The notes under the pieces: model-generated
What the model was told of the DNA's origin: nothing
Seen by the model: only the letters and a program-made list of their open reading frames with translations
The model's database searches: none
Shown here: one piece after another, positions 18,832 through 26,959 of the stretch
Numbering within the stretch: position 1 is the first letter of the stretch
Layout: each line of letters begins with the position of its first letter
Translations under genes and position numbers: made by a program
Assembly (NCBI GenBank): GCA_019352115.1
Contig: JABBNW010000017.1
Location: 1 to 34,661 of the forward strand
DNA from: Pseudomonadota bacterium
GTDB taxonomy: Bacteria > Pseudomonadota > Alphaproteobacteria > Acetobacterales > Acetobacteraceae
Length of the DNA: 34,661 nt
Direction of reading: 5' to 3'

Positions 18832-19161
18832 TCACACCAGGCCGGCGGTGAAATCGATCTGCTGGCCGGACGCAAGCCGGACCATCGCCTTCTTCACGTC
18901 CGAGCGCACACCCGGGCGCCCCTTGAACCGCTTCGTCTTGCCCTTCTGTACCAGGGTATTCACCGCCAGCACCTGGACGCCGAACAGCCCCTCGACCGCC
19001 GCCTTGATCTCCGGCTTGCGGGCTTCCAGCGGCACCCGGAACACGTACTGGCCGTGTTCGGAGAGGCCGGTCGCCTTTTCCGTGATCACCGGGTTGCGGA
19101 TGATCTGGTACATCGCTTCCCGCGAAAGCTGCGGCCGGCGCTTGATCTTCGGCTCGCTCAT
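18832..19161 (-). CDS. rplW: 50S ribosomal protein L23
   Basis: Exit-tunnel protein, docking site for trigger factor and SRP; 109 residues. Typical segments are [24 protein letters not shown] near residue 20 and [22 protein letters not shown] short basic N-terminus ([15 protein letters not shown]) precedes the core. Its start overlaps the rplD stop by four bases (ATGA). Confidence 0.97.
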   Translation of the reverse strand: MSEPKIKRRPQLSREAMYQIIRNPVITEKATGLSEHGQYVFRVPLEARKPEIKAAVEGLFGVQVLAVNTLVQKGKTKRFKGRPGVRSDVKKAMVRLASGQQIDFTAGLV

Positions 19162-19805
19162 GCCGCCTCTCCCTCGACCGCCGCGACGCCGAGCCGCGCC
19201 GCCAGGCCCGCGAGACCCGCCGCGGTGATCGCCAGCGTATCGTGGCGCAGGATGTCGTAGACATTCGCCCCGATCGTCGGCAGCACGTCGATCTCACGCA
19301 TGTTGCGGCTCGCGCGCAGGAAGCCGGGATCGACCGCGCCGTCCACGATCAGGCAGGACCGCCAGCCGAGCGCCTTCACCTGGCGCGCCAGGTCCTTCGT
19401 CTTGGTGCCGTCGCCGGCCTTCGCCGCGTCCAGCACCACCAGCTTGCCCTCGGCCTGCTTCTGCGACAGCGCCGAGATCAGCCCGAGCCGGCGGACCTTC
19501 TTGTTCAGGCTGTATTCGTGCGAGCGCACCACCGGCCCGTGCACCACGCCGCCGGTGCGGAACTGCGGTGCCCGCAGGCTACCCTGGCGGGCGTTGCCGG
19601 TGCCCTTCTGGCGATAGGGCTTCTTGGTCGTGCCCTGCACCTCGGAAAGGCCCTTCACCTTGTGGTTGCCGCCGCGGCGCTTGGCCAACTGCCAGTGCAC
19701 CACGCGGGCCATGATGTCGGCGCGCGGCGCGGCGGCGAAGATCGCCTCCGGCAGCTCGGCGGTGCCGGCCTCGGCATTGTCCAGGGTCTTGATCGGAACT
19801 TGCAT
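19158..19805 (-). CDS. rplD: 50S ribosomal protein L4
   Basis: Large-subunit protein whose loop reaches the exit tunnel; 215 residues. The start at ATG 19805 has GAGGA upstream; a GTG immediately before it could add one residue. The core includes [16 protein letters not shown] and the tunnel-loop signature [15 protein letters not shown]. The C-terminal domain has [21 protein letters not shown]. In E. coli L4 represses its own operon; no such leader is evident here. Confidence 0.97.
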   Translation of the reverse strand: MQVPIKTLDNAEAGTAELPEAIFAAAPRADIMARVVHWQLAKRRGGNHKVKGLSEVQGTTKKPYRQKGTGNARQGSLRAPQFRTGGVVHGPVVRSHEYSLNKKVRRLGLISALSQKQAEGKLVVLDAAKAGDGTKTKDLARQVKALGWRSCLIVDGAVDPGFLRASRNMREIDVLPTIGANVYDILRHDTLAITAAGLAGLAARLGVAAVEGEAA

Positions 19806-19817
19806 CACTGTGTTTCC

Positions 19818-20504
19818 TCAGGCCGCCGCCGACGCGCGCAGGGCGGCCGGGTAGGGCGCCTCGGCCGGCCGCGCCCGCTTCACCGCGTCGCGCACCAGCA
19901 CGAAGCCGTTCTTCGCCCCGGGCACCGCGCCCTTCAGCATCAACAGCCCCTTCTCCACATCCACCGCCGCCACTTCGAGGTTGAGCGTGGTGATCCGCTC
20001 CTGCCCCAAATGGCCGGCCATCTTCTTGTTCTTGAAGGTCTTGCCGGGGTCCTGCCGGTTGCCCGTGGACCCGTGGCTGCGATGGCTGATCGAAACGCCG
20101 TGGCTCGCTTCCAGGCCGGAGAAGTTCCAGCGCTTCATCGCCCCGGCGAAGCCCTTGCCCTTGCTGGTCCCGGCCACGTCAACCATCTGGCCCGGCACGA
20201 AATGCGCCGCCGACAGCACCGCGCCCGATTCCAGCACCGCATCCGCCGCCACCCGGAATTCCGCCAGCTTCGCCGGCGGCTCCACCTTGTGCTTGGCGAA
20301 ATGGCCGCGGTTCGGCTTGGACACGTTCTTCACCTTCGCCCGGCCCCAGCCCAGCTGCACCGCGCTGTAGCCGTCCTTTTCTTCCGTGCGCGCCAGCACC
20401 ACGCGCACATCGTCGAGATGCAGCACGGTCACCGGCACATGCGTGCCGTCATCGCGGAAAATCCGCGTCATCCCGAGCTTTTTGGCGAGCAATCCGGTTC
20501 GCAT
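19818..20504 (-). CDS. rplC: 50S ribosomal protein L3
   Basis: Early assembly protein near the peptidyl transferase centre; 228 residues. The N-terminus [20 protein letters not shown] and the long central loop with [19 protein letters not shown] and [17 protein letters not shown] are diagnostic; the Gln in GNRQDPG is the site methylated by PrmB in other bacteria. The last 25 residues form an Ala/Pro-rich tail ending in ASAAA. Standard place, 12 bases after rpsJ. Confidence 0.97.
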   Translation of the reverse strand: MRTGLLAKKLGMTRIFRDDGTHVPVTVLHLDDVRVVLARTEEKDGYSAVQLGWGRAKVKNVSKPNRGHFAKHKVEPPAKLAEFRVAADAVLESGAVLSAAHFVPGQMVDVAGTSKGKGFAGAMKRWNFSGLEASHGVSISHRSHGSTGNRQDPGKTFKNKKMAGHLGQERITTLNLEVAAVDVEKGLLMLKGAVPGAKNGFVLVRDAVKRARPAEAPYPAALRASAAA

Positions 20505-20516
20505 CGTCCTCGCCCT

Positions 20517-20825
20517 TCAGATCTTGATCTCGACATCGACGCCGGCGGCGAGGTCGAGCTTCATCAGCGCATCGACCGTCTGCGGCGTCGGCTCAACGAT
20601 ATCGAGCAGACGGCGGTGCGTGCGCATCTCGAACTGCTCGCGGCTTTTCTTATCGACGTGCGGCGAACGGTTCACGGTGAACCGCTCGATATGCGTCGGC
20701 AGCGGGATCGGTCCGCGAACGCGGGCACCCGTGCGCTTCGCCGTGTTCACGATCTCACGTGTGCTGTTGTCCAGCACCCGGTGATCGTACGCCTTCAGGC
20801 GGATGCGGATATTCTGGTTGTCCAT
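20517..20825 (-). CDS. rpsJ: 30S ribosomal protein S10
   Basis: Head protein, also the NusE partner in transcription antitermination; 102 residues, normal. The ATG at 20825 gives [20 protein letters not shown], followed by [22 protein letters not shown] and the C-terminal [12 protein letters not shown]. The open frame runs 45 codons further into the tuf spacer, which includes the hairpin, and is not used. This begins the S10 part of the cluster. Confidence 0.98.
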   Translation of the reverse strand: MDNQNIRIRLKAYDHRVLDNSTREIVNTAKRTGARVRGPIPLPTHIERFTVNRSPHVDKKSREQFEMRTHRRLLDIVEPTPQTVDALMKLDLAAGVDVEIKI

Positions 20826-20854
20826 CGTTCGCTTTCCAACGCGGCAGAAACGAT

Positions 20855-20899
20855 CGCCGGCGCTCCTGGCCCGGGAATTTCCCCCGGGGAGCGCCGGCG
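20855..20899 (-). other. Strong hairpin between tuf and rpsJ
   Basis: A perfect 12-bp stem (20855-20866 with 20888-20899) encloses a 21-base loop that itself contains complementary CCCGGG/CCCGGG-type runs. It begins 14 bases after the tuf stop. On the minus strand ATCGTTTCTG follows, a weak T-rich stretch. It could be a partial terminator, attenuator or RNase processing site separating str from S10 genes. A role is inferred from stability and position only. Confidence 0.6.
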
Positions 20900-20913
20900 G
20901 CCGTGATAGAGAC

Positions 20914-22104
20914 TCAGGCCGTGATCGAGGCGACCACGCCGGCGCCGACGGTCCGCCCACCCTCGCGAATGGCGAAACGCAGCCCCTCGTCCATCGCGAT
21001 CGGCGCGATCAGCTCGACATCCATCGACACGTTGTCGCCCGGCATCACCATCTCCGTGCCTTCCGGCAACTGCACCACACCGGTCACGTCGGTGGTGCGG
21101 AAATAGAACTGCGGGCGGTAGTTGGTGAAGAACGGCGTGTGCCGGCCACCTTCTTCCTTCGTCAGGATGTAGGCTTCCGCCTTGAATTTGGTGTGCGGCG
21201 TGATCGACCCGGGCTTGGCCAGCACCTGGCCGCGCTCCACGTCCTCACGCTTGGTGCCGCGCAGCAGGGCGCCGATGTTGTCGCCGGCCTCCCCGCGGTC
21301 GAGCAGCTTGCGGAACATCTCGACGCCGGTCACCACGGTCTTTACCGTGTTCTTGATGCCGACGATCTCGACTTCGTCGCCCACGTTCACCACACCGCGC
21401 TCGATGCGCCCCGTCACCACCGTGCCACGGCCGGAGATCGAGAACACGTCCTCGATCGGCATCAGGAACGGCCGGTCGGTCGCGCGAACCGGTTGCGGAA
21501 TATAGGCATCGACCGCCGCCATGAGCTGCAGGACCGCCTGCTCGCCCAGTTCCGGATTGCGATCTTCAAGCGCGCACAGGGCCGAACCCTTGATGATCGG
21601 GATGTCGTCGCCGGGAAACTGGTACGAACTGAGCAGCTCGCGCACTTCCAGCTCCACGAGCTCGAGCAGCTCGGGATCGTCGACCATGTCGACCTTGTTC
21701 AGGAACACCACCAGCGCCGGGACGCCGACCTGGCGCGCGAGCAGGATGTGCTCGCGCGTCTGCGGCATCGGGCCGTCGGCCGCCGAGACCACCAGGATCG
21801 CGCCGTCCATCTGCGCTGCACCGGTGATCATGTTCTTCACGTAGTCGGCGTGGCCGGGGCAATCCACATGCGCGTAGTGGCGATTCGTGGTCTCGTACTC
21901 CACGTGCGCGGTGGAGATCGTGATGCCACGCGCCTTTTCTTCCGGCGCCTTGTCGATCTGGTCGTACGCCGTGTAGGTGGCGCCGCCCGTCTTCGCCAGA
22001 ATCTTGGTGATCGCGGCTGTCAACGACGTCTTGCCGTGATCGACATGCCCGATCGTGCCGATGTTGCAGTGCGGCTTGGTGCGTGCGAATTTGGCCTTGG
22101 CCAT
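20914..22104 (-). CDS. tuf: Translation elongation factor Tu
   Basis: GTPase that delivers aminoacyl-tRNA to the ribosome; 396 residues, the standard length. G-motifs are [14 protein letters not shown] near residue 19, DCPGHADY near 81 and NKVD near 136, with the switch segment [15 protein letters not shown]. Domains II and III are complete, ending AGVVASITA. It lies 46 bases downstream of rpsG, in the slot where fusA usually separates these genes. Whether a second tuf exists elsewhere cannot be seen. Confidence 0.99.
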   Translation of the reverse strand: MAKAKFARTKPHCNIGTIGHVDHGKTSLTAAITKILAKTGGATYTAYDQIDKAPEEKARGITISTAHVEYETTNRHYAHVDCPGHADYVKNMITGAAQMDGAILVVSAADGPMPQTREHILLARQVGVPALVVFLNKVDMVDDPELLELVELEVRELLSSYQFPGDDIPIIKGSALCALEDRNPELGEQAVLQLMAAVDAYIPQPVRATDRPFLMPIEDVFSISGRGTVVTGRIERGVVNVGDEVEIVGIKNTVKTVVTGVEMFRKLLDRGEAGDNIGALLRGTKREDVERGQVLAKPGSITPHTKFKAEAYILTKEEGGRHTPFFTNYRPQFYFRTTDVTGVVQLPEGTEMVMPGDNVSMDVELIAPIAMDEGLRFAIREGGRTVGAGVVASITA

Positions 22105-22150
22105 CGTCTTGTCTCCGTGGACCTCTGGTCCGTCCAGTTAGAGCCCGTAT

Positions 22151-22627
22151 CTACCAGCGATAGTGGCTGAACGCCTTGTTGGCTTCCGCCATCCGGTGGG
22201 TGTCTTCCCGCTTCTTCACCGCCGAGCCGCGATTGTTCACCGCGTCCAGCAGTTCGTTCGACAGCCGGTCTTCCATCGTGTGCTCGCCGCGCTTGCGGGC
22301 GGCATCGATGATCCAGCGGATCGCCAATGCCTGCCGCCGCTCGGTCCGCACTTCGACCGGCACCTGGTACGTCGCACCGCCGACCCGGCGGGACCGGACC
22401 TCGACGGCCGGCTTCACGTTGTCCAAAGCCTCGTGGAACATGCGCACCGGATCGGCCTGGGAGCCGCCGCGCTTGCGCAGCACATCGAGCGCCGAATAGA
22501 CGATCGTTTCGGCCGTTGACTTCTTGCCGTCGTACATCAGCACGTTCATAAACCGGCTGATCACGACATCACCGAACTTCGCGTCCGGCAGGATTTCGCG
22601 CTTGACGGCGCGGCGGCGGCGAGACAT
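22151..22627 (-). CDS. rpsG: 30S ribosomal protein S7
   Basis: 16S rRNA 3'-major-domain binding protein of the head; 158 residues. The N-terminus [20 protein letters not shown], the [22 protein letters not shown] segment and [19 protein letters not shown] are typical. The C-terminal [15 protein letters not shown] is the standard long form. It is 12 bases after rpsL. No fusA follows. Confidence 0.98.
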   Translation of the reverse strand: MSRRRRAVKREILPDAKFGDVVISRFMNVLMYDGKKSTAETIVYSALDVLRKRGGSQADPVRMFHEALDNVKPAVEVRSRRVGGATYQVPVEVRTERRQALAIRWIIDAARKRGEHTMEDRLSNELLDAVNNRGSAVKKREDTHRMAEANKAFSHYRW

Positions 22628-22639
22628 CGCGGGCTCTCC

Positions 22640-23011
22640 TTACTTCGGCCGCTTGGCGCCGTACAGCGACCGGCGCTGGCGACGCTTGGCAATGCCCTGG
22701 GTATCCAGCACGCCGCGCAGAATATGGTACCGCACGCCGGGAAGGTCCTTCACGCGCCCGCCGCGGATCAGCACCACCGAGTGCTCCTGCAGGTTGTGGC
22801 CCTCGCCGGGGATGTAGCTCACCACTTCGTAGCCGTTGGTCAGCCGCACCTTCGCCACCTTGCGCAAAGCCGAGTTCGGCTTCTTCGGCGTGGTGGTATA
22901 GACGCGGGTGCAGACGCCACGCTTCTGCGGGCAACCCTGCAGGGCCGGGACCGTGTTGCGGCCCTTCTGCGGTTCGCGCCCGTGGGCGATGAGCTGATTG
23001 ATGGTCGGCAT
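22640..23011 (-). CDS. rpsL: 30S ribosomal protein S12
   Basis: Decoding-centre protein; 123 residues. ATG 23011 gives [15 protein letters not shown]. Conserved segments are [19 protein letters not shown] and [13 protein letters not shown]; the lysines at the equivalents of E. coli K42 and K87 are present, so no streptomycin-resistance change is seen. The open frame continues 122 codons into the leader and is not used. It is the first gene of the long ribosomal transcript, about 239 bases from a strong promoter. Confidence 0.98.
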   Translation of the reverse strand: MPTINQLIAHGREPQKGRNTVPALQGCPQKRGVCTRVYTTTPKKPNSALRKVAKVRLTNGYEVVSYIPGEGHNLQEHSVVLIRGGRVKDLPGVRYHILRGVLDTQGIAKRRQRRSLYGAKRPK

Positions 23012-23086
23012 GGACCTCGATCTCGATGTTCGCTGCGGTTCGCCCGACCTTACCCCCCACCCGAGGGCGAGCGTCGTCCACGGGCG

Positions 23087-23124
23087 AAACCCGCGGGCGC
23101 GGGGATATCCCCCACGCGGGCGGG
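23087..23124. other. Palindromic hairpin in the rpsL leader
   Basis: A perfect 12-base palindrome GGGGATATCCCC at about 23101-23112 is flanked by further near-complementary GC runs, giving an imperfect stem of roughly 15 pairs. It lies within the predicted 5' leader of the rpsL transcript, between promoter and start codon. It may be a leader hairpin or a protein-binding palindrome; both are inference. Confidence 0.45.
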
Positions 23125-23249
23125 TTGAAACACGGACCTGCGGCCTGGGTCTTCGGGCACATCGTGCCGAAGACGGCGCCGCGGGCGGGGCTTCTGCCTG
23201 CGAAGACGACGACCGCCCGAAACGTGCCGGGGGTCGGCCGAGGGGGCGG

Positions 23250-23278
23250 AACCTAGAGGCCGGTCCCATGGGTGTCAA
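23250..23278 (-). promoter_or_regulatory. Probable str/ribosomal cluster promoter
   Basis: On the minus strand a perfect -35 hexamer TTGACA (23278-23273) is followed after exactly 17 bases by TAGGTT (23255-23250), an acceptable -10. In this GC-rich context a perfect -35 with ideal spacing is notable. Transcription would start near 23243, about 230 bases before the rpsL ATG, and likely drives rpsL, rpsG, tuf and possibly the S10/spc genes. Confidence 0.75.
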
Positions 23279-23418
23279 GCACCCGTCGGCCCCCTTTGGC
23301 AGCCCCGTCCCCTGCGGCCCGACCGTTGCCGGCCCGGCGCGCCCGGCGTAAAGCCGCCCGTCCCCACCGTGCCCCACAGGTTCATTTGCCCCGAAGGCCG
23401 ATACAAAAGAGGTGCCGC

Positions 23419-24471
23419 ATGGCCCCGAACACGAGCCGCGTGTTCTACGTCAACGCCGTTTCCTACCCCGTCTTCCTGGAAATCCTCGGCCGCCGGCCAG
23501 ACGTCCACGTCGACCGGCTGCACGCCGACAGCCCGCCGGCCGAGGTCGCGACCGTGCTCACCCAGGCGCACGCATACCAGATCGGCGCCACGCGCGACGA
23601 ACTGCCGCTGCGCTTCCATGGGACCGCGGCGCTGCTGGCCGAGACGTCCAACCTGCTGGTGGTCTCCTCCAACGGCGCCGGCTTCGACACGGTCGACGTC
23701 GGCGCCTGCACCTCGGCGGGCGTCGCCGTCGTCAACCAGTCAGGCGGCAACAAGGAAGGTGTGGCCGAGCACGTGCTCGGGCTGATGCTCGCCCTGTCGA
23801 AGCGCATCGGGGAGACCGACCGCTTCATGCGCACCCGGCCGAACATCCCCCGCACCGCCTACATGGGCCACGACATCCTGGGCCGCACGGTCGGCATCGT
23901 CGGGCTCGGCAACGTCGGCACGCGGGTGGCGGAATTGTGCCGCGGCCTGTTCCGCATGCGGGTGCTCGCCTACGACCCCTACCTGACCGCCGAGCAGACC
24001 GCCGCCCGCGGGGCCGAGAAGGTCACCCTGGAAGCGCTGCTCGCGCAGGCGCACTACGTCTCGGTGAACTGCCCGCGCAACGCGGAAACCCTCGGCATGA
24101 TCGGCGCGCGCGAGTTCGCGCTGATGCAGCCCGAGGCCTATTTCATCACTACCGCGCGCGGCGGCATCCATGACGAGGCGGCGCTGGCCGAAGCGCTGGC
24201 GAGCAAGCGCCTCGCCGGCGCCGGGCTGGATGTGTGGGCGAAGGAGCCGCCGGAGCCGGACCATCCGCTGCTGCGCTTCGACAACGTCCTGGCCAGCCCG
24301 CACACCGCCGGCGTGACCCACGAGTCGCGGCGCGAGATGGGCCGCTACGCGGCTGAGCAGATCCTCGACATCCTGGACGGCAAGCGCCCGCCGCGGCTCA
24401 TCAACCCCGAGGTCTGGCCGGCGTATCGCGAACGGTTCGCGCGCATCCGCGGTTTCGCCACGGCAGAGTAG
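23419..24471 (+). CDS. D-isomer-specific 2-hydroxyacid dehydrogenase
   Basis: About 350-residue NAD(P)-dependent dehydrogenase of the D-2-hydroxyacid/phosphoglycerate dehydrogenase family, which interconverts 2-oxo and D-2-hydroxy acids in the cytoplasm. The Rossmann motif GLGNVG is at 162-167. The catalytic triad is visible: Arg247 in TTARGGI, Glu276 in [10 protein letters not shown] and His295 in ASPHTAGVT. No C-terminal ACT domain, so it is not a full serine-pathway SerA; the substrate is undetermined. I chose ATG 23419 for its upstream AAGAGGTG; the frame opens 49 codons earlier in low-complexity sequence. It is the only plus-strand gene in this part and converges on the beta-propeller gene with a 15-base gap. 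Confidence 0.92.
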   Translation: MAPNTSRVFYVNAVSYPVFLEILGRRPDVHVDRLHADSPPAEVATVLTQAHAYQIGATRDELPLRFHGTAALLAETSNLLVVSSNGAGFDTVDVGACTSAGVAVVNQSGGNKEGVAEHVLGLMLALSKRIGETDRFMRTRPNIPRTAYMGHDILGRTVGIVGLGNVGTRVAELCRGLFRMRVLAYDPYLTAEQTAARGAEKVTLEALLAQAHYVSVNCPRNAETLGMIGAREFALMQPEAYFITTARGGIHDEAALAEALASKRLAGAGLDVWAKEPPEPDHPLLRFDNVLASPHTAGVTHESRREMGRYAAEQILDILDGKRPPRLINPEVWPAYRERFARIRGFATAE

Positions 24472-24486
24472 CCGCGCGGGGGGGCG

Positions 24487-26040
24487 TTACCTGGCCTCCC
24501 CCGCGGCGTCCCAGGTGAACGCGAACACCCGCCCGTCCCCGGCCAGATAGAGCCGCCCGCCCGCCACCAGCGGGGTGACGAAATGGCGCAGCCCCGGCAA
24601 TGGCGGGCTCGTGAACACCGGCCGGCCGGTGTCGCCGCGGTAGCCGCGCAGCCGTCCGTCGCCCTCGGCCCCGGCCACCCAGACGATCGGGTCGGCGTCC
24701 GGCCCCGAGGTCGTGACGATCGGAATGCCCCGCCCGTCCAACGGCGCGCACCAGACCGGGCGCAGCCCCGCGGCGGTCACGGCCAGGGCCTCCACCGCGG
24801 TCGTGCTGGACCCGCCCGGGCACAGCACGGCCGGCGCCCGGAAAGCGACCAGCACCTGCCCCCCGCTCCGATACACCACCGGGGCGGTGATGATCGGACC
24901 GGCCGCAACCTGGCGCACCGCCAGCGCACCGCCGATCCCGCCGAGATCGTCGCGGTCGAGCAGATAGGCCTTGCCGTCCTTGCCCATCGCCACCAGCCGC
25001 CGGGTGCCGTCCGGCAGATCGATCGGCAGCGGCACCGTGCCGCCGAGGTCGAGGTCCTGGGTGTTCAGGACCCGGTAGTTGGCCGGGGCGAAGAAATCGT
25101 GCGGATCGGTGCTGTGCGCCAGGGCGGGGGTTTCGCGGAATACCCCTTCCCCGTCGCCCCAGGGCGCGGCCGGATGCGGGCCAGGCGGCGGGTCGTCGGT
25201 GTTGCCGGTTACGAAAAAGAGCCGTCCGTTCGCGACGCTGATCCCGCCCGGCGACCAGACGCCGCCCTTCTTCCCGCGCGTGACCCAGGCGGCAGCCAGA
25301 TGCGGCTTGGCGGTGTCGAAGCCCAGCACCGTGCCGTGGTAGTCGCCGCAATCCCCCGCGAGGCCGCCGTAGCCCAGGAACACCCGGCCATCGAGCAACG
25401 CGAGCGCCGTACGCTGGTTCTGGTTCGCGGTGATGAACGGGATGCCGCGCGCGGCCAGCGCCGTGTGGACATCGATCGGCCAGCCTTGCAGCACGGCCCC
25501 GTCGGCCAGCCGCAGCCCGAAGACCTCCTGCTGCGGGCCGTGCGGACCGGCGACCATGGCATCGAGATAGATCGCGCCGGCGGCTGGATCGATCACCGGC
25601 GTGCCGGTGATGCCGAGCGGGTCGATGTTGGTGCAGGGCAGCGCGGCCCCGCGCACCGGGGGGCCGAGCCTCGTCTGCCAGACCGGCCGGCCGGTGGCGG
25701 CATCGAGCGCCATGACGACATCGGCCTCAGTCGCGACGATCACGCGGCCCGGCCCGCCGCCGGGCGGATTCCAGAACAGCGGCTGGGCATACACGGCCCC
25801 CGGAACGCGCCCGTCGAAGCGGCGGTCGCGATGCATATGGGCGGCGGCGGTCCAGGTCAGGTCGGGCGCGACATAGTGCCCGCTGCGGGCCGGATCGGCG
25901 TGGTAGGTGAGGACGGAGGGCGCGGGCGCGGCGGCGCGGCCGGGTGCGGCGAGTGCCAGGAGCAGCAGGGCGGCCGGCAGCATATGGCGCCACGGGCGCG
26001 AGGGTCGGGCTGCGGGGCGCCGATGGCGGGATCCACTCAT
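24487..26040 (-). CDS. Exported PQQ-like beta-propeller repeat protein
   Basis: About 517-residue secreted protein with an N-terminal signal: basic residues, then LLLLALAAPGRAAA, with cleavage near residue 38. The body is a run of beta-propeller blades of the PQQ-binding-like type, for example VIVATEADVVMALDAATGRPVWQTRLG, GGISVANGRLFFVTGN and VAGGRLYLAGDGRVFAFTWD. It resembles the BamB/quinoprotein fold but lacks the vicinal Cys-Cys and metal ligands of alcohol dehydrogenases, so enzyme activity is not supported. Four or more Cys (ALPCTN, GDCGDY, AVLCPGG, VWCAP) could form disulfides. ATG 26040 has AGGAG about 9 bases upstream; the frame extends 38 codons earlier. The role is unknown: binding or scaffold protein in the periplasm. 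Confidence 0.85.
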   Translation of the reverse strand: MSGSRHRRPAARPSRPWRHMLPAALLLLALAAPGRAAAPAPSVLTYHADPARSGHYVAPDLTWTAAAHMHRDRRFDGRVPGAVYAQPLFWNPPGGGPGRVIVATEADVVMALDAATGRPVWQTRLGPPVRGAALPCTNIDPLGITGTPVIDPAAGAIYLDAMVAGPHGPQQEVFGLRLADGAVLQGWPIDVHTALAARGIPFITANQNQRTALALLDGRVFLGYGGLAGDCGDYHGTVLGFDTAKPHLAAAWVTRGKKGGVWSPGGISVANGRLFFVTGNTDDPPPGPHPAAPWGDGEGVFRETPALAHSTDPHDFFAPANYRVLNTQDLDLGGTVPLPIDLPDGTRRLVAMGKDGKAYLLDRDDLGGIGGALAVRQVAAGPIITAPVVYRSGGQVLVAFRAPAVLCPGGSSTTAVEALAVTAAGLRPVWCAPLDGRGIPIVTTSGPDADPIVWVAGAEGDGRLRGYRGDTGRPVFTSPPLPGLRHFVTPLVAGGRLYLAGDGRVFAFTWDAAGEAR

Positions 26041-26818
26041 GCAGACACTCCTGCGGGCGGGATGTCCGCCGCGTCGTACGCGGGAACGACCGAGCCGGGC
26101 GACGCCGCGGATGGGGCGATCCGCTGGCCGCTCGGTGCCAGCCTTGCGGCCCAACCCGACGCGACACGTCCCGGATGGCGCGGACGATCCGCTCCGGTCG
26201 GCGAATGATAGCCACCATGCGCACGTGGGTGGATGAATTCGTCGGGATGATGCCGGGTCCCGCTGATGCCGGGGACCGATCGGTGGTGGTCAGACGAGGT
26301 GGGTGTGCGCCCGAAGCATGTTTCGCGGAAGACGCCCTGCATCGGTGGCCGATGCGCCCAGGGGACGAACGCATCTGGGGGGCCGCCTTGGTCCCCGGCG
26401 TTTGCGGGGCGAGGTCCGTGCCGGCGGCGAGCTTCGATTTCAACACCGAGAAGAAAGGCGAGGAAGATCGAGGGCGCAGAGGGTTCGTGTCCTGTGGCCG
26501 GGTGCGCCTCCCTCCGGCGCGACCTGCGCGCGGGCGGTGGTGGGGATTCCGCTGGCGGGGCAGCGGCCGGGCGTCCTCGGCCCGGTCGGGAGGAAGGCTT
26601 TTCTGCGAACCAATCCCGACCCTCTGCGCCCTCGGGCTTCCTCGCCTTGTCTTCTCAGCGTTGAAATCGCAGCCTGTCCGCCGCCCGAAACCCGCGATCG
26701 GACGCACCTGGCGCCTGCCCGTGGCCCCTGCGCGCGGAGCCGTTCGCGGAGGAGCGGGACGTTTTCCCCGATCGGCGGCCGTGCACGCGCCGCACGCCGT
26801 GCACGCGCAGCACTGTGC
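26041..26818. other. Long region without a supported gene
   Basis: About 780 bases between the beta-propeller gene and the tcuB 3' end. Several long open frames cross it on both strands, but they are rich in Arg, Gly, Pro and Ala, have no recognisable domains and no good start sites. The supported contents are the large inverted repeat at 26436-26668, a small hairpin at about 26256-26277 (GGTCCC/GGGACC), and a 10-base direct repeat GTGCACGCGC at 26781 and 26799. It looks like decayed or repeat-bearing spacer. Confidence 0.65.
26436..26668. repeat. Large imperfect inverted repeat, two ~50-base arms
   Basis: The left arm 26436-26484 and the right arm 26619-26668 are reverse complements at about 45 of 50 positions, with one single-base insertion and a few substitutions. 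Similarity extends weakly outward for about a dozen bases. The loop is 134 bases. The arms include the purine-rich run GAGGGCGCAGAGGGT, a type of sequence seen in dispersed intergenic repeats of other bacteria. It encodes no transposase, so it may be a non-autonomous palindromic element or an RNA-level terminator. Other copies in the genome cannot be checked here. Confidence 0.8.
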
Positions 26819-26959
26819 TCAGGCGACGCGCGGAGTGACCTCGCGTTCTACCCGTTCGCCCGACGCCAGCGCGGCGGTTTCCAATTCCCGGTCGCGTTGC
26901 AGGGTCAGCCAGAATTCCGGCGTGGTGCGGAAGGAGCGGGCGAGCCGCAGCGCAGTCAC
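26819..26959 (-). pseudogene. HigA-type antitoxin C-terminal remnant (or small coupled ORF)
   Basis: A 46-codon frame starts GTG at 26959, overlapping the tcuB stop by four bases (GTGA), and ends TGA at 26821-26819. It reads TALRLARSFRTTPEFWLTLQ followed by RDRELETAALASGERVE and EREVTPRVA. This matches the C-terminal third of HigA/VapI-type antitoxins (family pattern: ALRLxxxxGTTPEFWLxLQ, then an xLExA helix and a short tail). The helix-turn-helix N-terminal half is missing: upstream is the intact tcuB 3' end and no related sequence appears in the other frames. No HigB toxin gene is present. It is probably a truncated remnant; translational coupling through the GTGA overlap could still make the peptide. 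Confidence 0.7.

Larger units (their letters stand above)
23012..23418. other. Divergent intergenic region between rpsL and the hydroxyacid dehydrogenase
   Basis: About 407 bases with no supported gene. It holds the str promoter on the minus strand, a leader hairpin, and the ribosome binding site of the plus-strand dehydrogenase (GAGGTG just before ATG 23419). I found no convincing plus-strand promoter, tRNA or small coding region; short frames here are low-complexity Arg/Pro/Gly. Confidence 0.7.

Noticed and set aside
25727-26707. Minus-strand frame covering the spacer upstream of the beta-propeller gene
   Set aside because: It includes the inverted-repeat arms in translation and overlaps the propeller gene in another frame; composition is not protein-like.
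26781-26808. Direct repeat GTGCACGCGC with an 18-base period as an attachment site
   Set aside because: Two short GC-rich copies with no integrase, tRNA or second end nearby; likely chance.
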